A stretch of DNA of 10,994 nt, taken from assembly GCA_005223375.1 (NCBI GenBank), contig RXOD01006195.1:1-10994 (forward strand), read 5' to 3'. The DNA is from Amoebophrya sp. AT5.2. Lineage: Eukaryota > Sar > Dinophyceae > Syndiniales > Amoebophryaceae. Made by a program: the position numbers and the translations under genes. The notes under the pieces were generated by a model that saw only the letters and a program-made list of their open reading frames with translations, ran no database searches and had not been told where the DNA came from. Positions 1 to 6,700 of the stretch are shown piece after piece. Every line of letters begins with the position of its first letter. Positions within the stretch are counted from its first letter, which is position 1.

Positions 1-347
1 CGCCACTCGGTTTCCTCTTGCCAAGACGTGAAGCGGGCGTCCGCTTCCTTGCCAGCTGCGGCTGTGAAGCCGCATCCCCCCGCGCACCGGCGCCGGGTGT
101 CGTTGCTTGTCTGTGCGAGCCTCCTCATAAGCCCGCTGCAAGTTCCCCCCCCCGTAGAGCAGGCCGCAAAGGTCGGTGCCGGTGGCCGGGTCTTGGACAA
201 AATGCGCCAGTGGTTGATGGAATTCAACCCCGGCGCGACGCCCGCCGAGGAGAAGTGGTCTAACCAGTAGAGGCGCGCCGCGGAAATGTCCGCAGGCGTC
301 AGATCCGCATCAGTTTCGTAGTCCTCAGCGATCATCTTGATGCGCAT
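1..347 (-). CDS. Hypothetical protein, partial at its 3' end (runs off left edge), with an apparent frame change
   Basis: I do not recognise this protein. On the minus strand one frame is open from position 425 down to about 230 and reads like protein, with segments such as GRDLWRAVITEMRIKMIAED and DISAARLYWLDHFSSAG. The first in-frame ATG is at 347-345, but the frame stays open upstream to a TGA at 428-426. The true start could therefore be an upstream exon joined at the AG sites at 395 or 392. From about 230 down to 1 the more protein-like frame is a different one (AGVEFHQPLAHFVQDP, then LCGLLYGGGNLQRAYEEART), also without a stop. One extra C in the CCCC run at 228-231 would join the two frames. 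This may be an assembly error, a real frameshift (pseudogene) or an unrecognised intron. Plus-strand ORFs over 18-270 look like shadows. Sure of coding: moderate; of function: none. Confidence 0.5.
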   Translation of the reverse strand, partial: MRIKMIAEDYETDADLTPADISAARLYWLDHFSSAGVAPGLNSINHWRILSKTRPPAPTFAACSTGGGTCSGLMRRLAQTSNDTRRRCAGGCGFTAAAGKEADARFTSWQEETEW

Positions 348-428
348 CTCGGTAATGACTGCGCGCCACAGATCGCGGCCCGACGCGAGTGCTACTAGTG
401 TTTTGTCGTCCAAACACCACAGGAATCA

Positions 429-952
429 AAAACCATCCAAATCAAAAGTCAAAAGGAAACCAGATCCGTGGCCGCGAGCGCTGAACCTCAGGCGGCTGGC
501 TGCGTCGATTGCTCCCTTCCTTTTTGGCTTTTCATTTGCTTTACTTTTTGATGCCTGTATTTGTGTGTTTGGAAATGGATTGATGCGATGCTGATGCGGA
601 TGCTTTGCCGATGCTGGTCACCTGATTTGCTTGCACCTGTGACGCTTTTTCGATGGAAACCACTCGCGTTAAAAACTATCTATACTAATCTAATCTAAAG
701 CAAAAATTTTGCATTACCAGTACGCAAACATTAGATCTGGGTCTCTAATGGAGCAACGAACATGATCTTCCTGGGCCGACCTACATGCACCTGTGCTGGC
801 CGAAGTCGAGGGCGGTCCACGCACATTCCGATCCCAAATACATGCCCGGGATCTACAGCAGCCGCTGCCGCTACGCAGAAGGGCGGTTGAAAATTCGTCA
901 GCGATCCTCCAGCGAATGCGAGGGTCCAGCGTCATGGAAGATGTGCAGCCTA
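429..952. other. Stretch with no supported gene
   Basis: Several short frames are open on both strands but none is clearly preferred. Minus-strand frames over about 940-714 read somewhat like protein in two different registers, for example FGIGMCVDRPRLRPAQ and TLDPRIRWRIADEF, and one ends at a possible 5' splice site (CTG followed by GTAATG at 717-712). An AT-rich patch at 660-715 holds a 6-bp hairpin, GCAAAA/TTTTGC, at 700-712 with a one-base centre. It could hold exons of a neighbouring minus-strand gene, but I cannot build a model. Confidence 0.3.
550..614. repeat. Cluster of six GATGC motifs
   Basis: GATGC occurs at 550-554, 582-586, 587-591, 593-597, 599-603 and 610-614, five of them within 33 bases. 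On the minus strand these read GCATC and lie roughly 200-270 bases upstream of the ATG of the leftmost minus-strand gene. This could be a short degenerate tandem repeat or a cluster of protein-binding sites. Confidence 0.55.
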
Positions 953-1305
953 CTACATCAGGTTTGCTTGCGGTAGAAGGCGGGAGTAGCTGTAGCTGTC
1001 GCTCCTGGTGTAGCTCTCCCCTTGTTCAGGCACTGGGGCCGGCAGCGGGTTCCGAAGTCGGTGTGCCGATGACCCCCGCGACAAGCCATGCGAACGACCC
1101 TAGTACTTACTATGTGGTCCCAGCTGTGTGCTAGCTTCTGCGCTTCTCTTCTCAACCATAGGAAGTCAGCGGGCACCTTGCTCCTGGTGTAGCTTCGTGT
1201 AACGGAGAGGGCCAACGGTCCACCAGAGCTCGCTCTGGTGGATCCGAGCCATCGATAACTCGCTGGGTGCTTATCCTTACTCACCGACGGCACAAAAGCC
1301 ATCAT
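953..1305 (-). CDS. Hypothetical small protein, probably two exons
   Basis: I do not recognise it. The minus strand opens with ATGATG at 1305-1300 and reads MMAFVPSVSKDKHPASYRWL, then through RREAQKLAHSWDHI to a consensus 5' splice site GTAAGTACT at 1110. Read straight through, the frame continues to 958. A better continuation uses another frame: an acceptor at 1016 (GGGGAG) gives a 95-nt phase-0 intron, followed by SYTRSDSYSYSRLLPQANLM and a TAG at 955-953. In that model the peptide SYTRS occurs in both exons, encoded by a 15-bp DNA repeat. The protein would be about 85 residues, basic, rich in Ser and Arg, without a membrane segment. The opposite strand also has ORFs (785-1134), probably shadows. 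The first exon is moderately supported; the second is a guess. Confidence 0.4.
1001..1194. repeat. 15-bp direct repeat, two copies 179 bp apart
   Basis: GCTCCTGGTGTAGCT occurs exactly at 1001-1015 and again at 1180-1194. On the minus strand both copies encode SYTRS if the downstream exon is read in the frame ending at 953. The copy at 1001-1015 begins exactly at the proposed 3' splice junction (1016/1015). Confidence 0.75.
1219..1242. repeat. Near-perfect 24-bp palindrome inside a putative exon
   Basis: Two 11-base arms, TCCACCAGAGC (1219-1229) and GCTCTGGTGGA (1232-1242), are perfectly complementary around a two-base centre. The element could form a cruciform in DNA or a tight hairpin in RNA. 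It lies inside the first exon proposed for the minus-strand gene, where it encodes GSTRASSGG. Confidence 0.85.
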
Positions 1306-1361
1306 GTGACATCTTCTCCACAGTACAAAAGTACTAAATATCCTCCATCGCTGCTGGAGAC
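1306..1361. promoter_or_regulatory. Short head-to-head gap between two putative start codons
   Basis: Only 56 bases separate the minus-strand ATG (1305) from the plus-strand ATG (1362). The gap contains AGTAC-AAAA-GTACT (1322-1335), a small inverted repeat. If both genes are real, this would be a shared divergent control region, or both would have upstream untranslated exons overlapping each other. No TATA box is obvious. Confidence 0.25.
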
Positions 1362-2219
1362 ATGGGACTACTTTTCGTCGTCCCCTGTAAAAGTACCCTG
1401 AACTTGAGCCGGATGAAGTTCCGGAGCCCCGCGTTCCGGAGCGCCGGAACTTGCGGAGCGCTGTTCACGAGCATGTGCACAACAATAATATTGTCGAAGA
1501 AACCGAGGAGGAATCGTGTCTATCCTGTTGATCCGATGCCGTTCGATACCGCGGCGAAGCAGCTGAAACTGAAACGCACGAACTCCAAGCTCAAGATCGT
1601 GAAGACCGACGGAGGAGGTATCAATTTATTTATTAATGCACTTCATTCTAGTAATGATGCTTAAGCATATCCATGGTGATGGTGGACAGACAAGGTTGGG
1701 TGGGCGGTTTACCCTCGCCTTCGCCACCCACTTTTGAGAAGGACGAACGCGTCCGCTTTGGCTTCGCGACTGAGTCGATTCGAGAGTGAGCCTAGTATGA
1801 CTTCAGAGAACAATAGCCTCGCCCTACTGACATTACTTCCGGGACCTGACGGTGACGGAGCTCACGATCAATGTATGCGGACATCACAGAAAACCGTCAC
1901 GCAATTGAATTCGGAGGCGACAACGAAAACAGCGGACGACCACCAAGACCAACACGTACTACAGGCCAGCGCATGCAGGAGCCGCAGACAACTTTACAAC
2001 AAGCGACAAGAATTAAATTCGCATTTCGGAAGAAGTTATTTCTTTGCAGAAGACGACATCCAGTCTCGCGCCCCCCGTGGCATTGGCGACCTTTTTCTCG
2101 CGGGTCTTGACTATAGAGCGAGAAGAACAGCAGCGATATTGGGAAAGCACGCGGAATACGGAGCCCGCACAGGGAGCTTGAGGGTTGGCCTAAAACCATT
2201 CGCGAGTGAGTTGAGTTAG
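1362..2219 (+). CDS. Hypothetical protein, probably two exons
   Basis: I do not recognise it. The first exon starts at ATG 1362 and ends in a basic stretch that reads like protein (VYPVDPMPFDTAAKQLKLKR, then SKLKIVKTDGG). A 5' splice site GTATCA follows at 1618 with AT-rich sequence behind it. An acceptor at 1806 (GACTTCAG) has matching phase 1 and leads into a frame open to the TAG at 2217-2219 (NNSLALLTLLPGPDGDGAHD, later GRSYFFAEDDIQSRAPRGIG). The frame could also leave at a consensus GTGAGT at 2206-2211 toward an unseen exon. The joined protein would be about 222 residues, with no membrane segment or known motif. Residues 20-34 carry a fivefold-spaced repeat (FRSPA, FRSAG, TCGAL). A long minus-strand ORF (2355-1897) competes with exon 2. 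Read as a possible gene only. Confidence 0.35.
1416..1452. repeat. Short tandem repeat and 9-bp inverted repeat in GTTCCGG elements
   Basis: GTTCCGGAGC is repeated with a 15-bp period (1418 and 1433). AAGTTCCGG (1416-1424) can pair with CCGGAACTT (1444-1452). A nested 7-bp stem, GTTCCGG/CCGGAAC (1433-1450), has a four-base loop. The two stems are mutually exclusive, so an RNA could fold in either of two ways. Confidence 0.7.
1618..1806 (+). other. Putative 189-nt intron
   Basis: It starts GTATCAATTTATTT and ends GTATGACTTCAG, and is a multiple of three with phase 1 at both ends. Inside are a perfect 12-bp palindrome, ATGCTTAAGCAT (1657-1668), and a bulged stem between TGGGTGGGCG and CGCCACCCA (about 1697-1731). 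The polypyrimidine tract is weak, so this is tentative. Confidence 0.35.
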
Positions 2220-2652
2220 GCGTGGCAGCGCTATCTCCTCCCCCCACACTGCGGCAACGAACACCGGTCGTGGTGACATACCCCCGGCAACCGGTCGCAC
2301 TGTCCAGTCGTTTACTCGTTTGGTGTGGGGGTCCGACAGCGACAGGCAGGGCCACCTTGGCGTTGGTCTGTCGGCTTCCTACTAACGGCCCTACATTGGT
2401 AACCCACTTGCTCCTGGCTCCGGCGTCTCCCCTCGCTGCTGGAGACTCGGCGCCTTCTTTGGCGCCATCACAGCTGTCTCACCCCGCACTGGATCTACCA
2501 CTCCGTCGCTACGGCAGACTATGAGACTCATGTTCTGAATTTCCGAGCTACAACTGAGTGCAAGTGCGAACGTCGTTACGTCGATCTAAAGGCGTGATCC
2601 CGTCCCTGCTGTGGTTCACTTATACCTTACCTTACCTTGCAGAAGACGACAT
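2044..2652. repeat. 16-bp direct repeat with related flanks in changed order
   Basis: TTGCAGAAGACGACAT occurs at 2044-2059 and at 2637-2652. A second shared element, TTTACAA followed within a few bases by CGACAAGAAT, lies before the first copy (about 1991-2015) but after the second (about 2660-2680). This looks like a decayed, rearranged duplication. Confidence 0.6.
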
Positions 2653-2828
2653 GATTATGATTTACAAACGACAAGAATCTAGTGACGAATCAATTTGAAG
2701 ATGACGAACCCCAATAATGGCTAGGCACAGCCGGAATTGAGTTATCAACTTCTTTGGCACGACTTTGCGTCTACGCCATCACAACTCGACCCATGAAGAA
2801 AATAACCTGCGAAAACGTGATGACTTAA
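2220..2828. other. Stretch with no supported gene
   Basis: A 100-codon plus-strand frame (2222-2524) lacks an ATG start and has low complexity; competing minus-strand frames cover the same bases. The only clear patterns are the second 16-bp repeat copy, a short CTTAC tandem repeat around 2624-2638, two ACCGGTCG copies near 2262 and 2291, and TCGCTGCTGGAGAC (2433-2446), which matches 1349-1362. I see no RNA gene. Confidence 0.4.
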
Positions 2829-3038
2829 ATGACCAAGAAGGGATGCGGACTTCGTCGAGCTGTGAAATTTAAGTCGGTGCCATTTGCATTTCGTGGAAAC
2901 ATCCAGAAGCGCGGCACTGACTTTGCGCCACTGTCATCATCCTGGGCCGTCGGTCTTCCTCTAAAACTTATGCTGTCCTCGTGTATCTTCGTCTTGCTCG
3001 CGACCGCCATTCCGCTGACAGGCGAAGCGTGGGCTTGA
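2829..3038 (+). CDS. Possible small single-pass membrane protein
   Basis: This is a 69-codon frame with an ATG at 2829 and a TGA stop. The N-terminal 30 residues are basic (MTKKGCGLRRAVKFKSVPFA), and one hydrophobic segment lies near the C-terminus, around residues 41-63 (LPLKLMLSSCIFVLLATAIP). That arrangement would suit a small tail-anchored membrane protein. No family is recognised. It could equally be a chance ORF: it is short, stands alone and has no visible splice or control signals. A minus-strand ORF (3010-2825) overlaps it. Confidence 0.2.
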   Translation: MTKKGCGLRRAVKFKSVPFAFRGNIQKRGTDFAPLSSSWAVGLPLKLMLSSCIFVLLATAIPLTGEAWA

Positions 3039-3511
3039 GTCTCTTCCTCGCCTCACATTCAGACTTCTCCCGCGCAAAACAAAGGCCGTCAGCAAGAAGC
3101 TGAAAAGTGCGTGGTCATTAGCGAGAGCGAGTAGGATGGTAACAAAGTGTCGAACTCGCAAGTGCAAACTTGAAGTTGGTATAGGAAAGAACTGAGTCAA
3201 GAGCATAGAAAAAGACATCGAGTGATGAAAAAACGGACAAGGAGAGGGAGCAGAGATGAACTACAGCGTGAACGTGATGCGATGTGTTGCGTTGGTTGCA
3301 AATGGTCGGCGTCGATTCTTGGGCAAAACGCCACATAATACTGTGAGCGCCGAACGCCCCAAAATCAAAAAAAATAAAAAAAAATAAAGAACGGAAAAGC
3401 GCACGAAATAGAAGCGGTGCCTCACGACCGTAGTAGTGTGATGATCTCAGCACCTACTTATGTTGAATGTATGAATGTACGTCACTAGTAGTACAGTAGG
3501 TACAGGATGAA
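3039..3511. other. AT-richer stretch with no supported gene; probably upstream or untranslated sequence of the large gene
   Basis: It holds an A-rich tract at 3361-3387 (runs of A broken by single T or C). The part just before the splice site at 3512 contains several short upstream ORFs starting with ATG (near 3461, 3471 and 3507). Minus-strand ORFs here (3453-3118, 3218-2961) are rich in Phe, Leu and Ser, as expected from purine-rich sequence, and I treat them as chance. A promoter for the large gene probably lies here, but no TATA box or initiator stands out. Confidence 0.35.
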
Positions 3512-3631
3512 GTAAGTACTAAATACAAATACATGAATTATCAAAAAAATTGTTCCTGAGTGGCTTCCTTGTCGTGCCTGTACCGTACGCTTGCTGGTTG
3601 ATGTCTTGGCCGCTTGAGCTTTCTTTTTCAG
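3512..3631 (+). other. Intron of 120 nt, probably in the 5' UTR of the large gene
   Basis: The donor is GTAAGTACT (3512) and the acceptor is TTTCTTTTTCAG (ending 3631), the best polypyrimidine-AG site in the window. No open frame runs through the flanks into the coding start at 3754 (a TAG sits in frame at 3700-3702), so it most likely interrupts untranslated sequence. If the lineage uses spliced-leader trans-splicing, the same AG could serve as the trans-splice acceptor. Confidence 0.6.
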
Positions 3632-3753
3632 GCTTTGAATGCCTCGCGAAGGCGGACTCACAGTTTCTCAAACACTCCACTGGGGCCAGTCATCTGCAAT
3701 AGTCGCCCGACCACGATCGCGAGCGCGACCGCCTGCCTCTATTTTTGAACACG

Positions 3754-6700
3754 ATGGAGAATTCTCTGCAAGGCCTCTCCGAGCTACTCCCATTTGAGCA
3801 ACAGGCGTTCTTGGAGCAGTCGCTGCGGGGTGAGTCGGCGTTTCTGCGACTCTCTGCTGAAAAACAAACATGTGGATATCCTAGTGTGCGTGCTACCCCC
3901 GATGCGGATGCTCCTGCCAGCGAGAGGCAGGTCCTGTCGCCTGAAACGTCCGCAGCCGCACTTCTCATCGGCGTGGTCGGGGAAACTCCGGAAGGTGGCG
4001 AAAGAGGTCGCTGCGGCTCATCGACGCGGCACGACAGCACACGCAGGCCAAAGCTGGACAGCGGAGGAGCAACAGCCGCGTATTACTACAATCTAAATCT
4101 ATGCATCATGAGAATAGCAGATCGCTCTTTCCTCGACGCTCTACGTATCATGTTCGTCTGTGTAAATTTTGGTTCGTGCTTCGCGGCGGCTCACTCAGGA
4201 CTGGACTGCTACTGGTGGAGCAATTCTTGCGATAGAAAGCCAGAGATTTGAATGGCATTCCGTTCGAAACTTTCATCTTCTGCGAAGGAATGGGCAAATC
4301 CAAATGGCTGGTTCATAATATCACGACCTCTCTACAAGAACAGGTCTACTGACGGAAACCGGACAAGTGGATTGCACACGCAGTGCAGTGGGTCGCCGCT
4401 TCCGAATATTTCCGATCTGATTTGGCAGCAGCACAGTGCCCAGCTGGATGTTGAGGTGGGAACGAGCGACGCAGACCCGACGGAGGCTCATTCATCGTGC
4501 CTTTTGTTGTCACCGGGGCGTTCGCGTCGTCAAGGACGAGCAGTAGGGCTAGAAGACGATTCGTCGGCCTCGGCCTTGGGGGCAAATAACAAGCACGAAG
4601 TCGAACGAGAACAACTGTTTCGATCGCCACAGCTGTCTGATCGACGGCGGAGGCCGAACCCGATGAAGGACGGGGGAGCCGAGCTCGATCTTGGCCCAGT
4701 CGCGACGCCCGGCGAGTGCGTCCCGGCCGTGAACAAATGGGAGGCAGAGATCGACGTCAATCTGGAACTACCGAACTTCGCTACTTGCAACTCGGAGATG
4801 AACGGCGGGCTGTTGAATCAGATGGCCACGCCGGTGGAGATCAAGGAAGGGGAAGCTGCTCTAGAAGTACTGGAGACCACCGGTGCTGATGCCCCCGAAA
4901 CACGACTCCTGGCATCGATATCCACATCCGCGAGAGGTGAAGCACGGCATCCTCGCCGAGACGTCTTGGTCTTCGAGGAAGAGGTAGAAAAGAAGAGCCA
5001 GGAGCTGGTCGACGACGACGACGAGGAGTCGACACGAGAAGAGCGCACAGTTACTGCCGTAGCACCTACTGCAACTGCAACTGGTGCTAGGACAACTAGG
5101 AGAACTTCTACTTCTACTTCTTCGGCCACGAGCGGCACTGATTCTCTACTCGCGAACGAGAGCTCGTACAGGGAAGATTTCAGTCACAGCTGCAGCTTCG
5201 AGGGCGTGTCCTCTGCGGATTCGTCTTCTTCGTGCACCATGGAAACGAGCCGCGACTTCATTCTGGCGAGTCCAGACACCGACTTCGGGCGAAGTCTCAC
5301 GAAATCAAATAAAGCGGTCGACGCGTTCACGTGTGACGGCCGTATCGGTGAAGGAGCAGCGACTCAAGATTTTGGCGGTTTTCGGGCCATCACCAAGGAA
5401 GAACATCAGCACACGACGACGCTTAAACCTGGACCTGCACCAGTTGATATTGTAGAAAAAATTTCCAATCACTGTTGATGTTGTAGAAAAAATTTCCGAC
5501 TCCGAGCAGATCATGGATGCTCCTGAAGAGCAGGGCTCGACCCAAGTTCAAGATAAAAGCACAATTTGACTCAAAGTCAAATCGAGATAATCATAATCCA
5601 GCCAGCACCTTCTACAGATCTCTCGACCAACACGCGGCCTCTTGGCACATGATGGACCGTCGTGGGCCGGGACCACAGTGACGCCTCGACCCGAGAACGA
5701 GATGGACGCCATCGTCGCGAGCTCGAAACAAGATGTGAACATCGCTTCTCTCCAGGTAGGAGTAGCAAACGAGGTAAACCCGCGACCAGCTCTACCAGCC
5801 GTCTTTTCGAGCGGATCTTCGTACTCTACAGGAATGAGTGCGAAGTTCCTCGCCATTTCTCCTCCACTCAACAGCAGCCGGTTCCACACGCCGCAACATG
5901 TGCTAAGCATGTCCGTCGACGAAGAAAGTGTGAAGGACATGGTCGCCCAAAAAATCCTCGGCGAGTGCGTGGCCTCGTACGAATTTGATTTTGACTCTTA
6001 CGACGAGGACGAGGAGAGTGCACTAGAACAAGGGGAGCACCACAGCGCGTTTTCCTCGTTTGCTCAGGGAAGCGTCCACGCTGCAGAAGGAGAGGCAGAT
6101 GTTCCAGAGGCTCCTTTTCCGAGGACGGGCGCAGGCGCATGCGCACCTGTGATCTCGTCGACGACGAATAGAATAAGGAGTGGTCAAGATGAAACTACTC
6201 ATCAAACGAACCTGTCGAAAGCAGACCGGCTGCTGGCCTGCTCCGGGCGCAATGTCGAGAAACAGCTTACGCTGGGAGGGTCACTGGTGGAGCTTAGCAG
6301 TTCGTTTGGACAGCTTGGCGAGACCCTGATGTACCATGCGCTTGACGAGATGTATGTCGGGGCCAGGTGGTAAGTAGGGAGCTGGTAAATGCTGGGTGAT
6401 GGGTCCCGACTTGTGTGGCGGATTGCCTTGGGTGGCGGATTCTCCTAGCTGGCGAGTGCGTCAAGGCGCTCTCAGCCGGGCGGTCTCAACAGAAGTGCCC
6501 CGTGGTGGGAGGGTAGGGGGTGGCGTCGGAAAGTGACAGTGAGACGCCGAGAGGTAGAGGGAAGTCGTCGTGGAAAGCCACTAACTACGGCGGTGATGAC
6601 ACCTGACTCTGAAAGCAGGGAGAGAGAGTCTCCCTAGCGTGGCGAAGATTGGTTGTCGGCTGTAGGCTGCAAGAGTGCCAGGCCTGCCGGCCGCGAAAAG

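Larger units (their letters stand above)
5443..5617 (+). other. Putative intron region between two coding frames
   Basis: The upstream frame ends at TGA 5476-5478 and the downstream exon is open in another frame from 5597. An acceptor CTTCTACAG ends at 5617. In-phase donors are GTTGAT at 5443, GTAGAA at 5452 and GTTGAT at 5474, giving introns of 175, 166 or 144 nt. Alternatively there are two small introns: 5443-5509 (67 nt) and 5546-5617 (72 nt), with a small acidic exon between (IMDAPEEQGSTQ). Both models keep the frame. Confidence 0.45.

Noticed and set aside
18..270. Two plus-strand ORFs (81 and 80 codons)
   Set aside because: The minus strand over the same bases reads far more like protein and extends beyond them; these look like shadows.
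350..425. Segment LDDKTLVALASGRDLWRAV as an F-box
   Set aside because: The spacing of hydrophobic residues is only loosely similar and the key Pro and Trp positions do not match well.
793..1134. 113-codon plus-strand ORF
   Set aside because: It lacks an ATG at its start, is low in complexity, and is opposed by a minus-strand frame with a consensus 5' splice site.
1219..1242. Palindrome as a bacterial-type terminator or transposon end
   Set aside because: No T run follows, no transposase frame is nearby and the context is eukaryotic.
3361..3387. A-rich tract as the poly(A) tail of a retrotransposed copy
   Set aside because: No coding relic precedes it on either strand and no target-site duplication was seen.
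3118..3453. 111-codon minus-strand ORF rich in Phe
   Set aside because: The composition follows from the purine-rich plus strand, including the A-rich tract; there are no motifs.
4981..5140. GAC, ACT and TTC triplet tracts as a CRISPR-like or satellite array
   Set aside because: They are short codon-level repeats (Asp, Thr, Ser runs) within a coding exon, with no spacers.
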